Shown here: piece after piece, positions 52,589 through 63,653 of the stretch
Position numbering within the stretch: the stretch's first letter is position 1
Layout: every line of letters starts with the position of its first letter
Assembly (NCBI RefSeq): GCF_003086295.3
Contig: NC_092051.1
Coordinates: 77,570,445-77,634,444 of the forward strand
DNA from: Arachis hypogaea
Taxonomy: Eukaryota > Streptophyta > Magnoliopsida > Fabales > Fabaceae
Direction of reading: 5' to 3'
Length of the DNA: 64,000 nt
Made by a program: the position numbers and the translations under genes
Notes under the pieces: generated by a model
The model's database searches: none
The model's input: only the letters and a program-made list of their open reading frames with translations
What the model was told of the DNA's origin: nothing

Positions 52589-54467
52589 TCAGGGTGGTTG
52601 GTAATGCTTCTAATCTTCCCCTCTTACAGTAAACTTATATCCATTGGCTTCATCAAGGATCTCTACATGTTCTAGGGAGAGAACTTTGTTGATGGTGAAA
52701 ACCTTAGGTAGCTGAGATGGGATGGTGGGGAGATGAGGTGGGATATCTAGGAAGTAAGCTGAGATCACTTTATCCCCTGGAGAGAAATCCTTTGTAGGGA
52801 TCTTCTTATTTCTCCACCTCCTTGGTGCCTTCTTCTTTGTTCCTTTTGATGTTGCCCTGCTCTTTGTGACCTCTTCTTTCAAGGAAATTTTGTTGCTGGT
52901 TTCATATGACTCTGGTGGTTTAGGTTCTTCCTGATCTTCCTTGGGCTGTGACAACTGCCGATAATCTTGTTCATCAACCAAAGGGGTTGCCAGGTGTACA
53001 GCTTGTGCTTCAATGCTTGTTTCTTCCACCAGTGCTTTGTCGTGCTCTCCCCTTGGTTCCTTGCTTTTCTGATCTGCTTCTTGTGAGGGTTTAAAGACAT
53101 TGAATGCGAGTTGTTCGTCATGTATCCTCAATATTAGCTCTCCTCGCTCAACATTTATGAGCGCTCTGGTTGTAGCTAGGAATGGTCATCCCAATATGAT
53201 TGGGTGAAGGTGGCTCACTTCCATTTCTATTATGACAAAGTCTGTGGGAAGGAAGTAGTTCCCAACCTTCACTAACACGTTTTCCACCACTCCTACTGCT
53301 TGTTTTTGAGTTTTGTCAGCCAGCCTGATGACTACATCTGTGGACATTAGCTCATTGATCTGCAGCTTCTTCATAAGGGACAAAGGCATTAAGTTGATGC
53401 TTGCTCCCAGATCACAGAATCCCTTATCAAACATTGTTTCTCCTATGGCACAGGGGATGTGAAAACTCCCTGGGTCCTTCCTTTTTGTAGGCATCTCTGG
53501 TTGAATGAGAGCACTGCACTCCTTATTCATCACTATTGTTTGCCCTCCTTTGAGTGAGCTTTTTCTGGTCAGCAGCTCCTTCATATACTTAATGTATGAG
53601 GGCATTTGTTGGAGGGCCTTGATGAATGATATGTTTACATGGAGAGATGCAAACATGTCAAGAAACCTTGAGTATATTCTCTTTTCTACACCACCCTTGA
53701 GTCTTTGGGGAAAAGGTGCATAGAGTCTCAGCAGCTCCTTCTGTGAAATTTTGGTTTCTTGGTGATCCTCATCCTATTTCTCTGCTGATGTATCTCCAGG
53801 TTGTTCTAATGGTTTGTTCGGCTCTTCCTCAATCCCCTTATCACTTATAGTAACCATCTTGCAATCTTCCCATCTGACCTTCGTTGCTTCACCTCTCGGG
53901 TTCTTCTCTGTGTCACTTGGGAAGCTATCAGTAGGTTTGGGAATCTTCTCAGAGAGGTATCCCACTTGAAATTCTAGCCTCTTGATGGTGTCTCCCTGGT
54001 TCTTGATATTGGCTCGCACCTCCTCCTTGAACAGTTTGTGATCTTGGATTTCCTTACATATGCCTTCAAGTAGAGTCTCAATCCTTGATAGTCTTTCTTC
54101 CGATGATGGTGAGTTGAGATTGGAGGGATGAGAAAGGCCATTTTGGCTTTGGTATGGATGTTGAGGTGTGTTGTGAGGTGGGTGCTGATATGATCTCTGT
54201 GTAGAATGTTGATGAGTTGCATTATTGTTGGGGTTGTGGCATCTCTGATCTTGGCCTTGGTCTTGCTGATTTCCCCACCCAAAGTTTGGGTGGTTCCTCC
54301 AACCAGGATTATAGGTTTTGGAGTATAGGTCATGGTTCTGACTAGGTGAATTTCCAATGTAGTTGGCTTGTTCCTGATCACCCTCTGCTTCTTCATTCAC
54401 TCTTTCTTGAGCTGCTGTTGAGGTGGTGATTACTGCTACTTGATTCCTCTCCATCTTCTTGGTAAGG
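52589..54467 (-). pseudogene. gag-protease with integrase-tail-like C-terminus (element D), 5' truncated
   Basis: One frame with TAG 53774-53776, TGA near 53186 and TAG at 52610-52612. It starts inside gag at LTKKMERN because element E cuts it. It contains the Gag C-terminal region (NPGWRNHPNFGWGNQ, HNPNNN, RLEFQVGYLSEKIPK), a conserved LLRLYAPFPQ and RIYSRFLDMFASLHVN block, then the protease (CDLGASINLMP). It ends with the integrase-like tail (FSPGDKVISAYF, NKVLSLEHVEILDE). At several positions where C has a stop, D has the sense codon, so the two copies decayed independently. Role in an intact copy: capsid and polyprotein cleavage. Confidence 0.72.
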
Positions 54468-56190
54468 TGATGAGAGGATAATTTATACGCTTTTTGGCAT
54501 TGTTTTTAGTATGTTTTTAGTAGGATCTGGTTACTTTTAGGGATGTTTTCATTAGTTTTTATGTTAAATTCACATTTCTGAACTTTACTATGAGTTTACG
54601 TGTTTTTCTGTGATTTCAGGTATTTTCTGGCTGAAGTCGAGGGACTTGAGCAGAAATCAGATTCAGAGGTTGAAGAAGGACTGCTGATGCTGTTGGATTC
54701 TGACCTTCCTGCACTCAAAGTGGATTTTCTGGAGCTACAAAACTTGAAATGGCGCGCTTCCAATTGCGTTGGAAGATAGACGTCCAGGGCTTTCCAGCAA
54801 TATATAATAGTCCATACTTTGGCCAAGAATAGACGACGTAAACGGGCGTTCAACGCCAGCTTTCTGCCCAAATCAGGCGTCCAGCGCCAGAAAAGGAGCC
54901 AAAACCAGAGTTGAATGCCCAAACTGGCACAAAAACTGGCGTTCAACTCCAAGAAGGACCTCTACACGTGCAACACTAAAGCTCAGCCCAAGCACACACT
55001 AAGTGGGCCTCGGAAGTGGATTTATGCATCAATTACTTACTTCTGTAAACCCTAGTAGCTAGTTTATTATAAATAGGACCTTTTACTATTGTATTAGGTA
55101 TCTTTGATCAGTTGTATGCTATCTTAGATCACATTTGAGGGCTGGCCATTCGGCAATGCCTGGACCTTTCACTTATGTATTTTCAACGGCAGAGTTTCTA
55201 CACTCCATAGATTAAGGTGTGGAGCTCTGCTGTTCCTCAAAGATTAATGCAAAGTACTACTGTTTTCTATTCAATTCATCTTGTTTCACTTCTAAGATAT
55301 CCATTCGCACCCAAGAACGTGATGAAGGTGATGATTATGTGTGACGCTCATCACCATTCTCCCCTATGAACACGTGCCTGACAAACACTTCCGTTCTACA
55401 TGAAAGAAGCTAGAATGAATATCTCTTAGATCTCCTAACCAGAATCTTCGTGGCGTAAGCTAGAATGATGGAGGCATTCAAGAGAATCCGGAAAGTCTAA
55501 ACCTTGTCTGTGGTATTCCGAGTAGGATTCAATGATTGAATGACTGTGACGAGCTTCAAACTCGCGAGTGCTGGGCGTTAGTGACAGACGCAAAAGGAGG
55601 GTGAATCCTATTCCAGCATGATCGAGAACCGACAGATGATTAGCCGTGCTGTGACAGAGCATGTGAGCATATTTTTCACTGAGAGGAGGGGATGTAGCCA
55701 CTGACAACGGTGATGCCCTTGCATAAAGCCAGCCATGGAAAGGAGTAAGACTGATTGGATGAAGATAGCAGGAAAGCAGAGATTCAGAGGAACAAACGCA
55801 TCTCTATACGCTTATCTGAAATTCTCACCAATGAATTACATAAGTATCTCTATCTTTACTTTTTATTAATTAATATTCGAAAACTCGATTATCAATTTAT
55901 ATTTGCCTGACTGAGATTTGCAAGGTGACCATAGCTTGCTTCATACCAACAATCTCCGTGGGATTCGACCCTTACTCACGTAAGGTATTACTTGGACGAC
56001 CCAGTGCACTTGCTGGTTAGTTGTATCGAAGTTGTGAACCATGGTATTGGCACCATGTTCTTGGCGCCATTGCCAGGGAAAGAAAGAGCCATGAATTTTA
56101 CATAATCAAAGTGTAATCACGATTGCGCGTACCAAGTTGCTCACGTTGCCAGGGATTGTTTGAGCCTGGACATCACAATTTCGTGCACCA
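54468..56190 (+). repeat. 5' LTR of element E (about 1723 bp)
   Basis: Starts TGATGAGAGGATAATTTATA and ends ATTTCGTGCACCA. Bases 54838-54952 hold GGCGTTCAACGCCAG-type palindromes. Near the end, TTGGCGCCATTGCCAGGGA (56062) and CACGTTGCCAGGGATTG (56148) are degenerate copies of the PBS segment upstream of the true one. So the functional LTR end might lie nearer 56056; the 3' LTR end needed to decide is outside the window. The 90-codon ORF at 55435-55707 and others here are chance frames. Confidence 0.8.
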
Positions 56191-56196
56191 AGTTTT

Positions 56197-56214
56197 TGGC
56201 GCCGTTGCCGGGGA
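56197..56214 (+). promoter_or_regulatory. Primer-binding site, tRNA-Asp type (element E)
   Basis: TGGCGCCGTTGCCGGGGA, six bases after the LTR end CACCA, followed by TTGTTCGAG. Confidence 0.92.
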
Positions 56215-58057
56215 TTGTTCGAGTTTGGACAACTGACGGTTCATCTTGTTGCTCAGATTAGGTAATTTTCTTTTTGTTTTGTTTTCAAAAAAATCTTTCA
56301 AAAATTTTTCTCTTGTTTTCGAAAAAAAAAATTTTTTATTCAAAATTTTTAAGAATGAATTCTAGTGTTTCATGAAGCATGTAAAGCCTGGCTGGCTGTA
56401 AAGCCATGTCTAAATTTATTTGGACTGAGGCTTGCAATTTGTTATCAAGAGCAATATACTCTGGTGTTAAATGTTGAAGCTTGGCTGGCCATTGGCCATG
56501 TCTAGTGTTTTGGACCGGAGCTTTCATTGAAAGCTTGGCTGGCTAGTGAGCCATGTCTAATTCCTGGACTGAAGCTTTAGACTAACATGGCAAGATTCCT
56601 GGAATTCATATTAAAAATTTTGGAATCCTTATTTTCTCTTTTACAAATAATTTTCGAAAAAAAAATCCAAAAAAAAATTAGAAAATCATAAAAAGCAAAA
56701 ATATTTTTGTGTTTCTTGTTTGAGTCTTGAGTCATGTTATAAGTTTGGTGTCAATTGCATGTGCATCTTGCATTTTTTTCGAAAATTCATGCATTCATAG
56801 TATTCTTCATGATCTTCAAGTTGTTCTTGGTAAGTCTTCTTGTTTGATCTTGATGATTTTTTGTTTTGTGTCTTTTCATGTTTATCATATGCATTCTTGA
56901 GGTCTTAGTGTCTAAGCATTAAAGAATTCTAAGTTTGGTGTCTTGCTTGTTTTCTTTGTATTAAAAATTTTTCAAAATTGTGTCTATGATGTTCATCTTA
57001 ACATTCATAGTGTTCTTGGTGTTCATCTTGACATTCATAGCATTCTTGCATGCATCACATGTTTTGATCTAAAAATTTCATGCATTGCATCTCTTTAGTG
57101 TTTTTCTCTCTCATCATAAAAATTTCAAAAAATCAAAAAAATATCTTTCCCATTTTCTCTCATCAAATTCGAAAATTTGGATTGACTTTTTCAAAAATTT
57201 TTAAAATCAAATTGTTTCTCATGAGTCAAATTAAATTTTCAATTTGAAAATCTTATCTTTTTCAAAATCTTTTTCAAAAATCAAATCTTTTTCAAAATTC
57301 TTAGTATTTTCGAAAATTCCAAAAATATTTTTGAAAAATCTTTTTCTTATTTTTATACCAAATTTTCGAAAATAACAATAACAATTACTGTTTTGATTCA
57401 AAAATTTGAAGTTTGTTACTTGCTTGTTAAGAAAGATTCAAACTTTAAGATCTAGAATCATATCTTGTGATTTCTTATGAATCAAGTCATTAATTAAGAT
57501 TTTAAAAATCAAATCTTTTTCAAAACTAATTTCTAAAATATCTTCTTATCTTACCTTTTTCAAAAAGTTGGTTTCAAAATATCTTTTCTAACCTCCTAAC
57601 TTCTTATCTTTTCAAAATTTGTTTCAACTAACTAACTAACTTTTTGTTTGTTTCTTAACTTTTTCAAAACTACCTAACTAACTCTCTCTCTTTAATTTTC
57701 AAAAATATCTACCCTCTTTTTCAAAAATTTCTTTTTAATTAACTAATTATTCTTATTTTTATTTTTGATTTTAAAAATTTTCGAAAAAATACTAACATTT
57801 TTCAAAAACCATTTTTGAAAATCACTAACCTTTTTTCAAAAATTATTTTCGAAAATTTTTTCCTCCCCCATCTTATTCTATTTATTTATTCATCTACTAA
57901 CATCTCATCTCACATCTCAACCCTCCTCACAGTTGTGTTTCTTCATTATATTACATTCTTTGTCTCCCCCTCTTCTTCTACTCACACAGGGATCCCTATA
58001 CTGTGGTATAAAGGATCCATATTATTATTATTATTTCTGTGCCCTCTTCTTTGTCAT
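56215..58057 (+). other. Long AT-rich leader of element E
   Basis: No gene is seen. It includes repeated CTTGGCTGGC...CCATGTCTA words (56383-56555), AAGTTTGGTGTC at 56741 and 56931, and a long low-complexity part (57100-57850) made of TTTTTCAAAAATTTTCGAAAA-like words. The frame into gag is open upstream of 58058, but the hydrophobic stretch it encodes is probably leader. Confidence 0.6.
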
Positions 58058-59527
58058 ATGAGCAGGAGCAAGGACAAGAATATTCTTGTTGAAGCAGATC
58101 TAGAACCTGAAAGGACTCTGAAGAGAAAATTAAGAAAAGCTAAATTACAACAATCCAGAGATAACCTTTCAGAAATTTTCGAACAGGAAGAGAAGATGGC
58201 AGCCAAAAATAATAATAATGTAAGGAAGATGCTTGGTGAGTTTACTGCACCTAATTCCAATTTACATGGAAGAAGCATCTCCATTCCTGCCATCGGAGCA
58301 AACAACTTTGAGCTGAAACCTCAATTAGTTTCTCTGATGCAACAGAACTGCAAGTTTCATGGACTTCCGTCTGAAGATCCTTTTCAGTTTTTAACTGAAT
58401 TCTTGCAGATATGTGATATTGTTAAGACTAATGGAGTAGATCCTGAAGTCTACAGGCTCATGCTTTTCCCTTTTGCTGTAAGAGACAGAGCTAGATTATG
58501 GTTGGATTCTCAACCCAAAGACAGCCTGAACTCTTGGGATAAGCTAGTCACGGCTTTCTTAGCCAAGTACTTTCCTCCTCAAAAGCTGAGCAAGCTTAGA
58601 GCTGATGTTCAAACCTTCAGACAGAAAGAAGGTGAATCCCTCTATGAAGCTTGGGAAAGATATAAATAGTTGACCAAAAAGTCTCCTTCTGACATGCTTT
58701 CAGAATGGACCATCCTGGATATATTCTATGATGGTTTATCTGAGCTATCAAAAATGTCACTGGACACTTCTGCAGGTGGATCCATTCACCTAAAGAAAAC
58801 GCCTGCAGAAGCTCAAGAACTCATTGACATGGTTGCTAATAACCAGTTCATGTACACTTTTGAGAGGAATCTTGTGAGTAATGGGACGCCTATGAAGAAG
58901 GGAGTTCTTGAAGTTGATACTCTGAATGCCATATTGGCTCAGAATAAAATATTGACTCAGCAAGTCAATATGATTTCTCAGAGTCTGAATGGAATGCAAG
59001 CTACATCCAACAGTACTCAAGAGGCTTCTTATGAAGAAGAAGCTTATGATCCTGAGAACCCTACAATAGCAGAGGTGAATTACTTAGGTGAACCTTATGG
59101 AAACACCTATAACTCATCATGGAAAAATCATCCAAATTTCTCATGGAAGGATCAAAAGCCTCAACAAGGCTTTAATAATGGTGGAAGAAATAGGTTTAGC
59201 AATAATAAACCTTTTCCATCATCCACTCAGCAACAGACAGAGAACTCTAAACAAAATACTTCTAATTTAGCAAACTTAGTCTCTGATCTGTCCAAGGCCA
59301 CTGTAAGTTTCATGAATGAAACAAGATCTTTCATTAGAAATTTGGAAGCACAAGTGGGCCAGCTGAGTAAAAGGATCACTGAAATCCCTCCCAGTACTCT
59401 CCCAAGCAATACAGATGAGAATCCAAAAGGAGAGTGCAAGGCCATTGACATAAGCAAAATGGCCGAACCCAATGAGGGAGAGGAGGACGTGAATCCCAAG
59501 GAGGAAGACCTTCTGGACGTCCAGTGA
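58058..59527 (+). pseudogene. gag of element E, one TAG
   Basis: 490 codons from ATG 58058 (MSRSKDKNILVEADLEPERT) with one TAG at 58667-58669. Basic N-terminus, then ANNFELKPQLVSLMQQNCKF, matching NNFELKPQLITLVQNNCSF in element C. The Gag core (about residues 140-260) shows LWLDSQPKDSLNSWDKL, FLAKYFPPQKLSKLRADVQ and TFRQKEGESLYEAWERYK. A Gln/Asn-rich C-terminus follows without a zinc knuckle. The frame closes with TGA at 59525, overlapping the protease frame. The upstream ATG-less extension to 57815 is not taken as coding. Role: capsid formation and RNA packaging. Confidence 0.75.
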
Positions 59528-60384
59528 CCAATAAGGAGCTTCCCTCTGAGGAACCAAAGGAATCTGAGACTCATCTAGAGACCATAGAGATTCCATTGAA
59601 CCTCCTTATGCCCTTCATGAGCTCTGATGAGTATTCCTCTTCTGAAGAGAATGAGGATGTTACTGAAGAGCAAACTGCCAAGTTTCTTGGTGCAATCATG
59701 AAGCTGAATGCCAAATTATTTGGCATTAATACTTGGGAAGTTGAACCTCCCTTGTTCATCAATGAACTAAGTGATCTGGATCAACTGACATTGCCTCAGA
59801 AGAGACAGGATCCTGGAAAGTTCATAATATCCTGTACCATAGGCACCATGATCTTTAAGGCTCTGTGTGACCTTGGTTCAGGAATAAACCTCATGCCCCT
59901 CTCTGTAATAGAGAAACTGGGAATCTATGGGGTGCAAGCTGCTAAAATCTCATTAGAGATGGCAGACAATTCAAGAAAATAGGCATATGGACAAGTAGAG
60001 GACGTTTTAGTAAAGGTTGAAGGCCTTTACATCCCTGCTGATTTCATAGTCCTGGATACTGGAAAGGAAGAGGATGAATCCATCATCCTAGGAAGACCTT
60101 TCCTGGCCACAGCAAGAGCTGTGATTGATGTTGACAGAGGTGAAATAGTCTTTCAATGGAATGAGAACTCCCTTGTGTTTAAAACTCAAGGATCTCCCTC
60201 TGCAACCATGGAGAGGAAGCAGAAAAAGCTTCTCTCAAAGCAGAGTCAACCAGAGCCCCCACAGTCAAACTCTAAGTTTGGTGTTGGGAGGCCACAACCA
60301 AACTCTAAGTTTGGTGTTGAACTCCCATATCCAAACTCTAAGTTTGGTGTTGGAAAGTTTCAACAAAGCTCTGCACATCTGTGA
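59520..60384 (+). pseudogene. Protease of element E, one TAG, with SKFGV repeats
   Basis: Read in a different frame from gag, beginning around 59520 (TNKELPSEEPKESE) and interrupted by TAG 59980-59982. Active-site block CDLGSGINLMPLSVIEKLG; then DFIVLDTGKEEDESIILGR, PFLATARAVIDVDRGEIVF. After the protease fold come three SKFGV repeats encoded by CTAAGTTTGGTGTTG (60272, 60304, 60338), then a stop at 60384. No reverse transcriptase follows and, unlike C and D, no integrase-like tail. In C and D gag and protease share one frame, so the shift here is more likely a small indel than programmed frameshifting. Confidence 0.7.
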
Positions 60385-60433
60385 GGCTCCATGAGAGCCC
60401 ACTATCAAGCTATTGACATTAAAGAAGCGCTTG

Positions 60434-60449
60434 TTGGGAGGCAACCCAA
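60434..60449 (+). promoter_or_regulatory. Conserved stem-loop after protease (TTGGGAGGCAACCCAA)
   Basis: A perfect five-base-pair stem with six-base loop, preceded by AAAGAAGCGCTTG, 50 bases past the protease stop. It is identical in stem and loop to 3239-3254 and 8065-8080. Confidence 0.65.
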
Positions 60450-61347
60450 TTTTTATTTATCTAACTATATTTTTCTTAATTATATGTCTTTATAGGTTCA
60501 TGATCATGTGGAGTCACAAAATAAATATAAAAATTGAAAACGAAATCAAAAATAGCAGAAGAAAAATCACACCCTGGAGGAGCATCTGTCTGGCGTTCAG
60601 CGCCAGAACAGAGCATGGTTCTGGCGTTGAACGCCCAAAATGGGCAGCTTCTGGGCGCTGAACACCAGAACAGGCATGGTTCTGGCGTTCAACGCTAGAA
60701 ATGGCACACAAATGGGCGTTGAACGCCCAAAATGGCCACCAACCTGGCGCTGAACGCCCAGAGTTGGGTGCAAAGGCATTTTTACATGCCTAATGGGTGC
60801 ATGGATGTAAATCCTTGAACACCTCAGGATCTGTGGGCCCCACAGGATCCACTCAGGATCTGTGGACTCCACAGGATCCACTCAGGACCTGTGGACCCCA
60901 CAGGATCCCCACCTACCTCCACTCACTTCTTCTCACCACTCTCTTTCACACAACCCCATAAACACTCTTCCCCAAAAACCCTTCACCAATCACCTCAAAC
61001 TCTCTTCCCCATCACCTCTTCACCACTCACATCCATCCACTCTTCCCCATAAACCTACCTCATAAACTCCACCTACCTTCAAAATTCAAAACCAATTTCC
61101 CACCCAAACCCACCCATATGGCCGAACCTTAACCCCCCCTCCCTTCCCTATATAAAGACCTCCATTCTTCATCAAATTCACACAACACACCCCTCTACAC
61201 CCTTCTTGGCCGAAAACACTTACCACTCTCCCTCTCCTCCATTTCTTCTTCTTCTTCATCTGTTCTTTCTTTTATTGCTCGAGGGCGAGCAAAATTCTAA
61301 GTTTGGTGTGGTAAAAGCATAAGCTTTTTGTTTTTCCATTACCATTG
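60450..61347 (+). other. GGCGTTCAACGCC palindrome cluster and ORF2 leader of element E
   Basis: No gene is seen. Bases 60589-60766 carry about seven variants of GGCGTT(C/G)AACGCC(A/C) alternating with CAGAACAGGCATGGTTCTGG words. Bases 60826-60910 hold three imperfect units of about 30 bases with an inverted GGATC(T/C)TGTGG..CCACAGGATCC core. From 60910 the sequence is C-rich and purine-poor (CACTCACATCC, CCATCACCTC). CTAAGTTTGGTGTG lies at 61297-61310 and a T-rich tract precedes the ORF2 ATG at 61348. Confidence 0.65.
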
Positions 61348-62496
61348 ATGGCACCTAAGACCGGAGAATCCTCTAGAAAGGGGAAGGGGAAGACAAAAGC
61401 TTCCACATCCGAGTCATGGGAGATGAAAAGGTTCATCTCCAAAGCCCATCAAGACCACTTCTATGATGTTGTGGCCAAGAAGAAGGTGATCCCTGAGGTC
61501 CCTTTCAAACTCAAAAGAAATGAGTATCCGGAGATCCGACATGAAATTCAAAGAAGAGGTTGGGAAGTTCTAACAAATCCCATCCAATAAGTCGGCATCC
61601 TAATGGTTCAAGAGTTCTATGCTAATGCATGGATCACCAAGAACCATGATCAAAGTAAGAACCCGGATCCAAAGAACTATGTTACAATGGTTCGGGGGAA
61701 ATACTTGGATTTTAGTCCGGAGAATGTGAGGTTGGCGTTCAACTTGCCAAACATGGAAGAGAATGCACGCCCCTACACAAGGAGAGTCAACTTTGATCAA
61801 AGGTTGGACCAAGTCCTTATGGACATATGTGTAGAAGGAGCTCAATGGAAGATTGACTCCAAAGGCAAGCCGGTTCAACTAAGAAGATTAGACCTCAAGC
61901 CTATAGCTAGAGGATGGTTGGAGTTCATTCAATGCTCAATCATTCCCACTAGCAACCGGACTGAAGTTACTATAGACCGGGCCATCATGATCCACAGCAT
62001 CATGATTGGAGAAGAGGTGAAAGTTCATGAGATTATACCTCAAGAACTCTACAAGGTGGCTGACAAGTCATCCATTATGGCAAGGTTAGCCTTCCCTCAC
62101 CTCATTTGCCATCTATGTTACTCAGCTGGAGCTTTCATAGAAGGAGATATCCTCATTAAAGAGGACAAGCCCATCACTAAGAAAAAGATGGAGCAAGCGA
62201 GAGAGCCCAGTCATGGAGCTCAAGAGGCACAAGAAGCTCATTTCCATGAGATCCCGGAGATGCCTCAAATGCACTTTCCTCCACAAAATTATTGGGAGCA
62301 AGTCAACACCTCCCTAGGAGAATTGAGTTCCAATATGGGACAACTAAGGGTGGAACATCAAGAGCACTCCATCATGCTTCATGAAATAATAGAAGATCAA
62401 AAAGCAATGAGGGAGGAGCAACAAAGACAAGGAAGAGACATAGAAGAGCTCAAGGACATCATTGGTTCCTCAAGAAGGAAACGCCACCATCACTAA
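61348..62496 (+). pseudogene. ORF2 of element E (putative plant transposon protein type)
   Basis: 383 codons from ATG 61348 with a single TAA at 61588-61590, so the least damaged ORF2 of the window. Landmarks: MAPKTGESSRKGKGKTK, EYPEIRHEIQRRGWEVLT, VQEFYANAWI, VRGKYLDFSPENVRLAFNLP, QVLMDICVEGAQW, ARGWLEFIQCSIIPTSN, IDRAIMIHSIMIGEEVKVHE, ARLAFPHLICHLCYSAG. The C-terminus is charged coiled coil ending in SSRRKRHHH. It is homologous to ORF2 of C, D and the plus-strand family I relative. The basic ends suggest nucleic-acid binding or nuclear targeting (inference). Pfam Transposase_32 by recall. Confidence 0.7.
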
Positions 62497-63653
62497 GGTG
62501 GATTCATTCCTTGTTCTTGCTTTCTCTGTTTTTTGTTTTCTATGTTATGTGCTTATCTATGTTTGTGTCTTCATTACATGATCATTAGTAGTAGTAACGA
62601 TGTCTTAAAGATATGAATGTCCTATGAATCCATCACCTCTCTTAAATGAAAAATGTTTTAATTCAAAAGAATAAGAAGTACATGAGTTTCGAATTTATCC
62701 TTGAACTTAGCTTAATTATATTGATGTGGTGACAATGCTTCTTGTTTTCTGAATGTATGCTTGAACAGTGCATATGTCTTTTGAAGTTGTTGTTTAAGAA
62801 TGTTAAATATGTTGGCTCTTGAAAGAATGATAACTAGGAGACATGTTATTTGATAATCTGAAAAATCATAAAAATGATTCTTGAAGCAAGAAAAAGCAGC
62901 AAAGAACAAAGCTTGCAGAAAAAAAAATTAGGCGAAAAAAAATAAATAGAAAAAAAAATAGAAAGAAAAAGCAAGCAGAAAAAGCCAAAAGATCTTAAAA
63001 CCAAGAGGCAAGAGCAAAAAGCCAATAACCCTTAAAACCAAAAGGCAAGGGCAAATAAAAAGGATCCCAAGGCTTTGAGCATCAGTGGATAGGAAGGCCT
63101 AAAGGAATAGAATCCTGGTCTAAGCGGCTAAACCAAGCTGTCCCTAACCATGTGCTTGTGGCGTGTAGGTGTCAAGTGAAAACTTGAGTCTGAGCGGTTA
63201 AAGTCAAGGTCCAAAGCAAAAAAAAAAGAGTGTGCTTAAGAACCCTGGACACCTCTAATTGGGGACTTTAGCAAAGCTGAGTCACAATCTGAAAAGGTTC
63301 ACCCGATTATGTGTCTGTGGCATTTATGTATCCAGTGGTAATACTGGAAAACAAAGTGCTTAGGGCCACGGCCAAGACTCATAAAGAAGCTGTGTTCAAG
63401 AATCATCATACTGAACTAGGAGAATCAATAACACTATTCGAAATCAGAAGTTCCTATAGATTCCAATCATTCTGAACCTCAATGGATAAAGTGAGATGCC
63501 AAAACTATTCAAGAGGCAAAAAGCTATAAGTCCCGCTCATTTGATTGAAGCTCTGTTTCATTGATAGTTTGGAATTTATAGTATATTCTCTTCTTTTTAT
63601 CCTATTTGATTTTCAGTTGCTTGGGGACAAGCAACAATTTAAGTTTGGTGTTG
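62497..63653 (+). other. 3' internal region and polypurine side of element E
   Basis: No gene is seen. A-rich purine stretch at 62890-62990. A tandem of about 39 bases (CTTAAAACCAAGAGGCAAGA type) at 62990-63055. GGGGACAAGCAACAATTTAAG with TTTGGTGTTG lies directly before the LTR (63623-63653) and is the likely plus-strand primer region. Confidence 0.6.

Larger units (their letters stand above)
46826..54467 (-). mobile_element. Element D: sister of element C, minus strand
   Basis: Minus-strand order: truncated gag-protease-integrase tail (54467-52589), spacer with weak stem-loop, ORF2 (51656-50236), 3' region, polypurine block, 3' LTR (49033-46826). The 5' LTR, PBS and gag start are missing because element E is inserted at 54467. 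The shared proteins are clearly homologous to those of C and from the same family. The 3' LTR abuts the reverse transcriptase fragment, so D probably inserted into that older copy. Confidence 0.82.

Noticed and set aside
57815..58057. Signal peptide or membrane segment at the start of element E gag
   Set aside because: The hydrophobic stretch comes from T-rich leader sequence before the gag ATG at 58058; related gag ORFs have no such segment.
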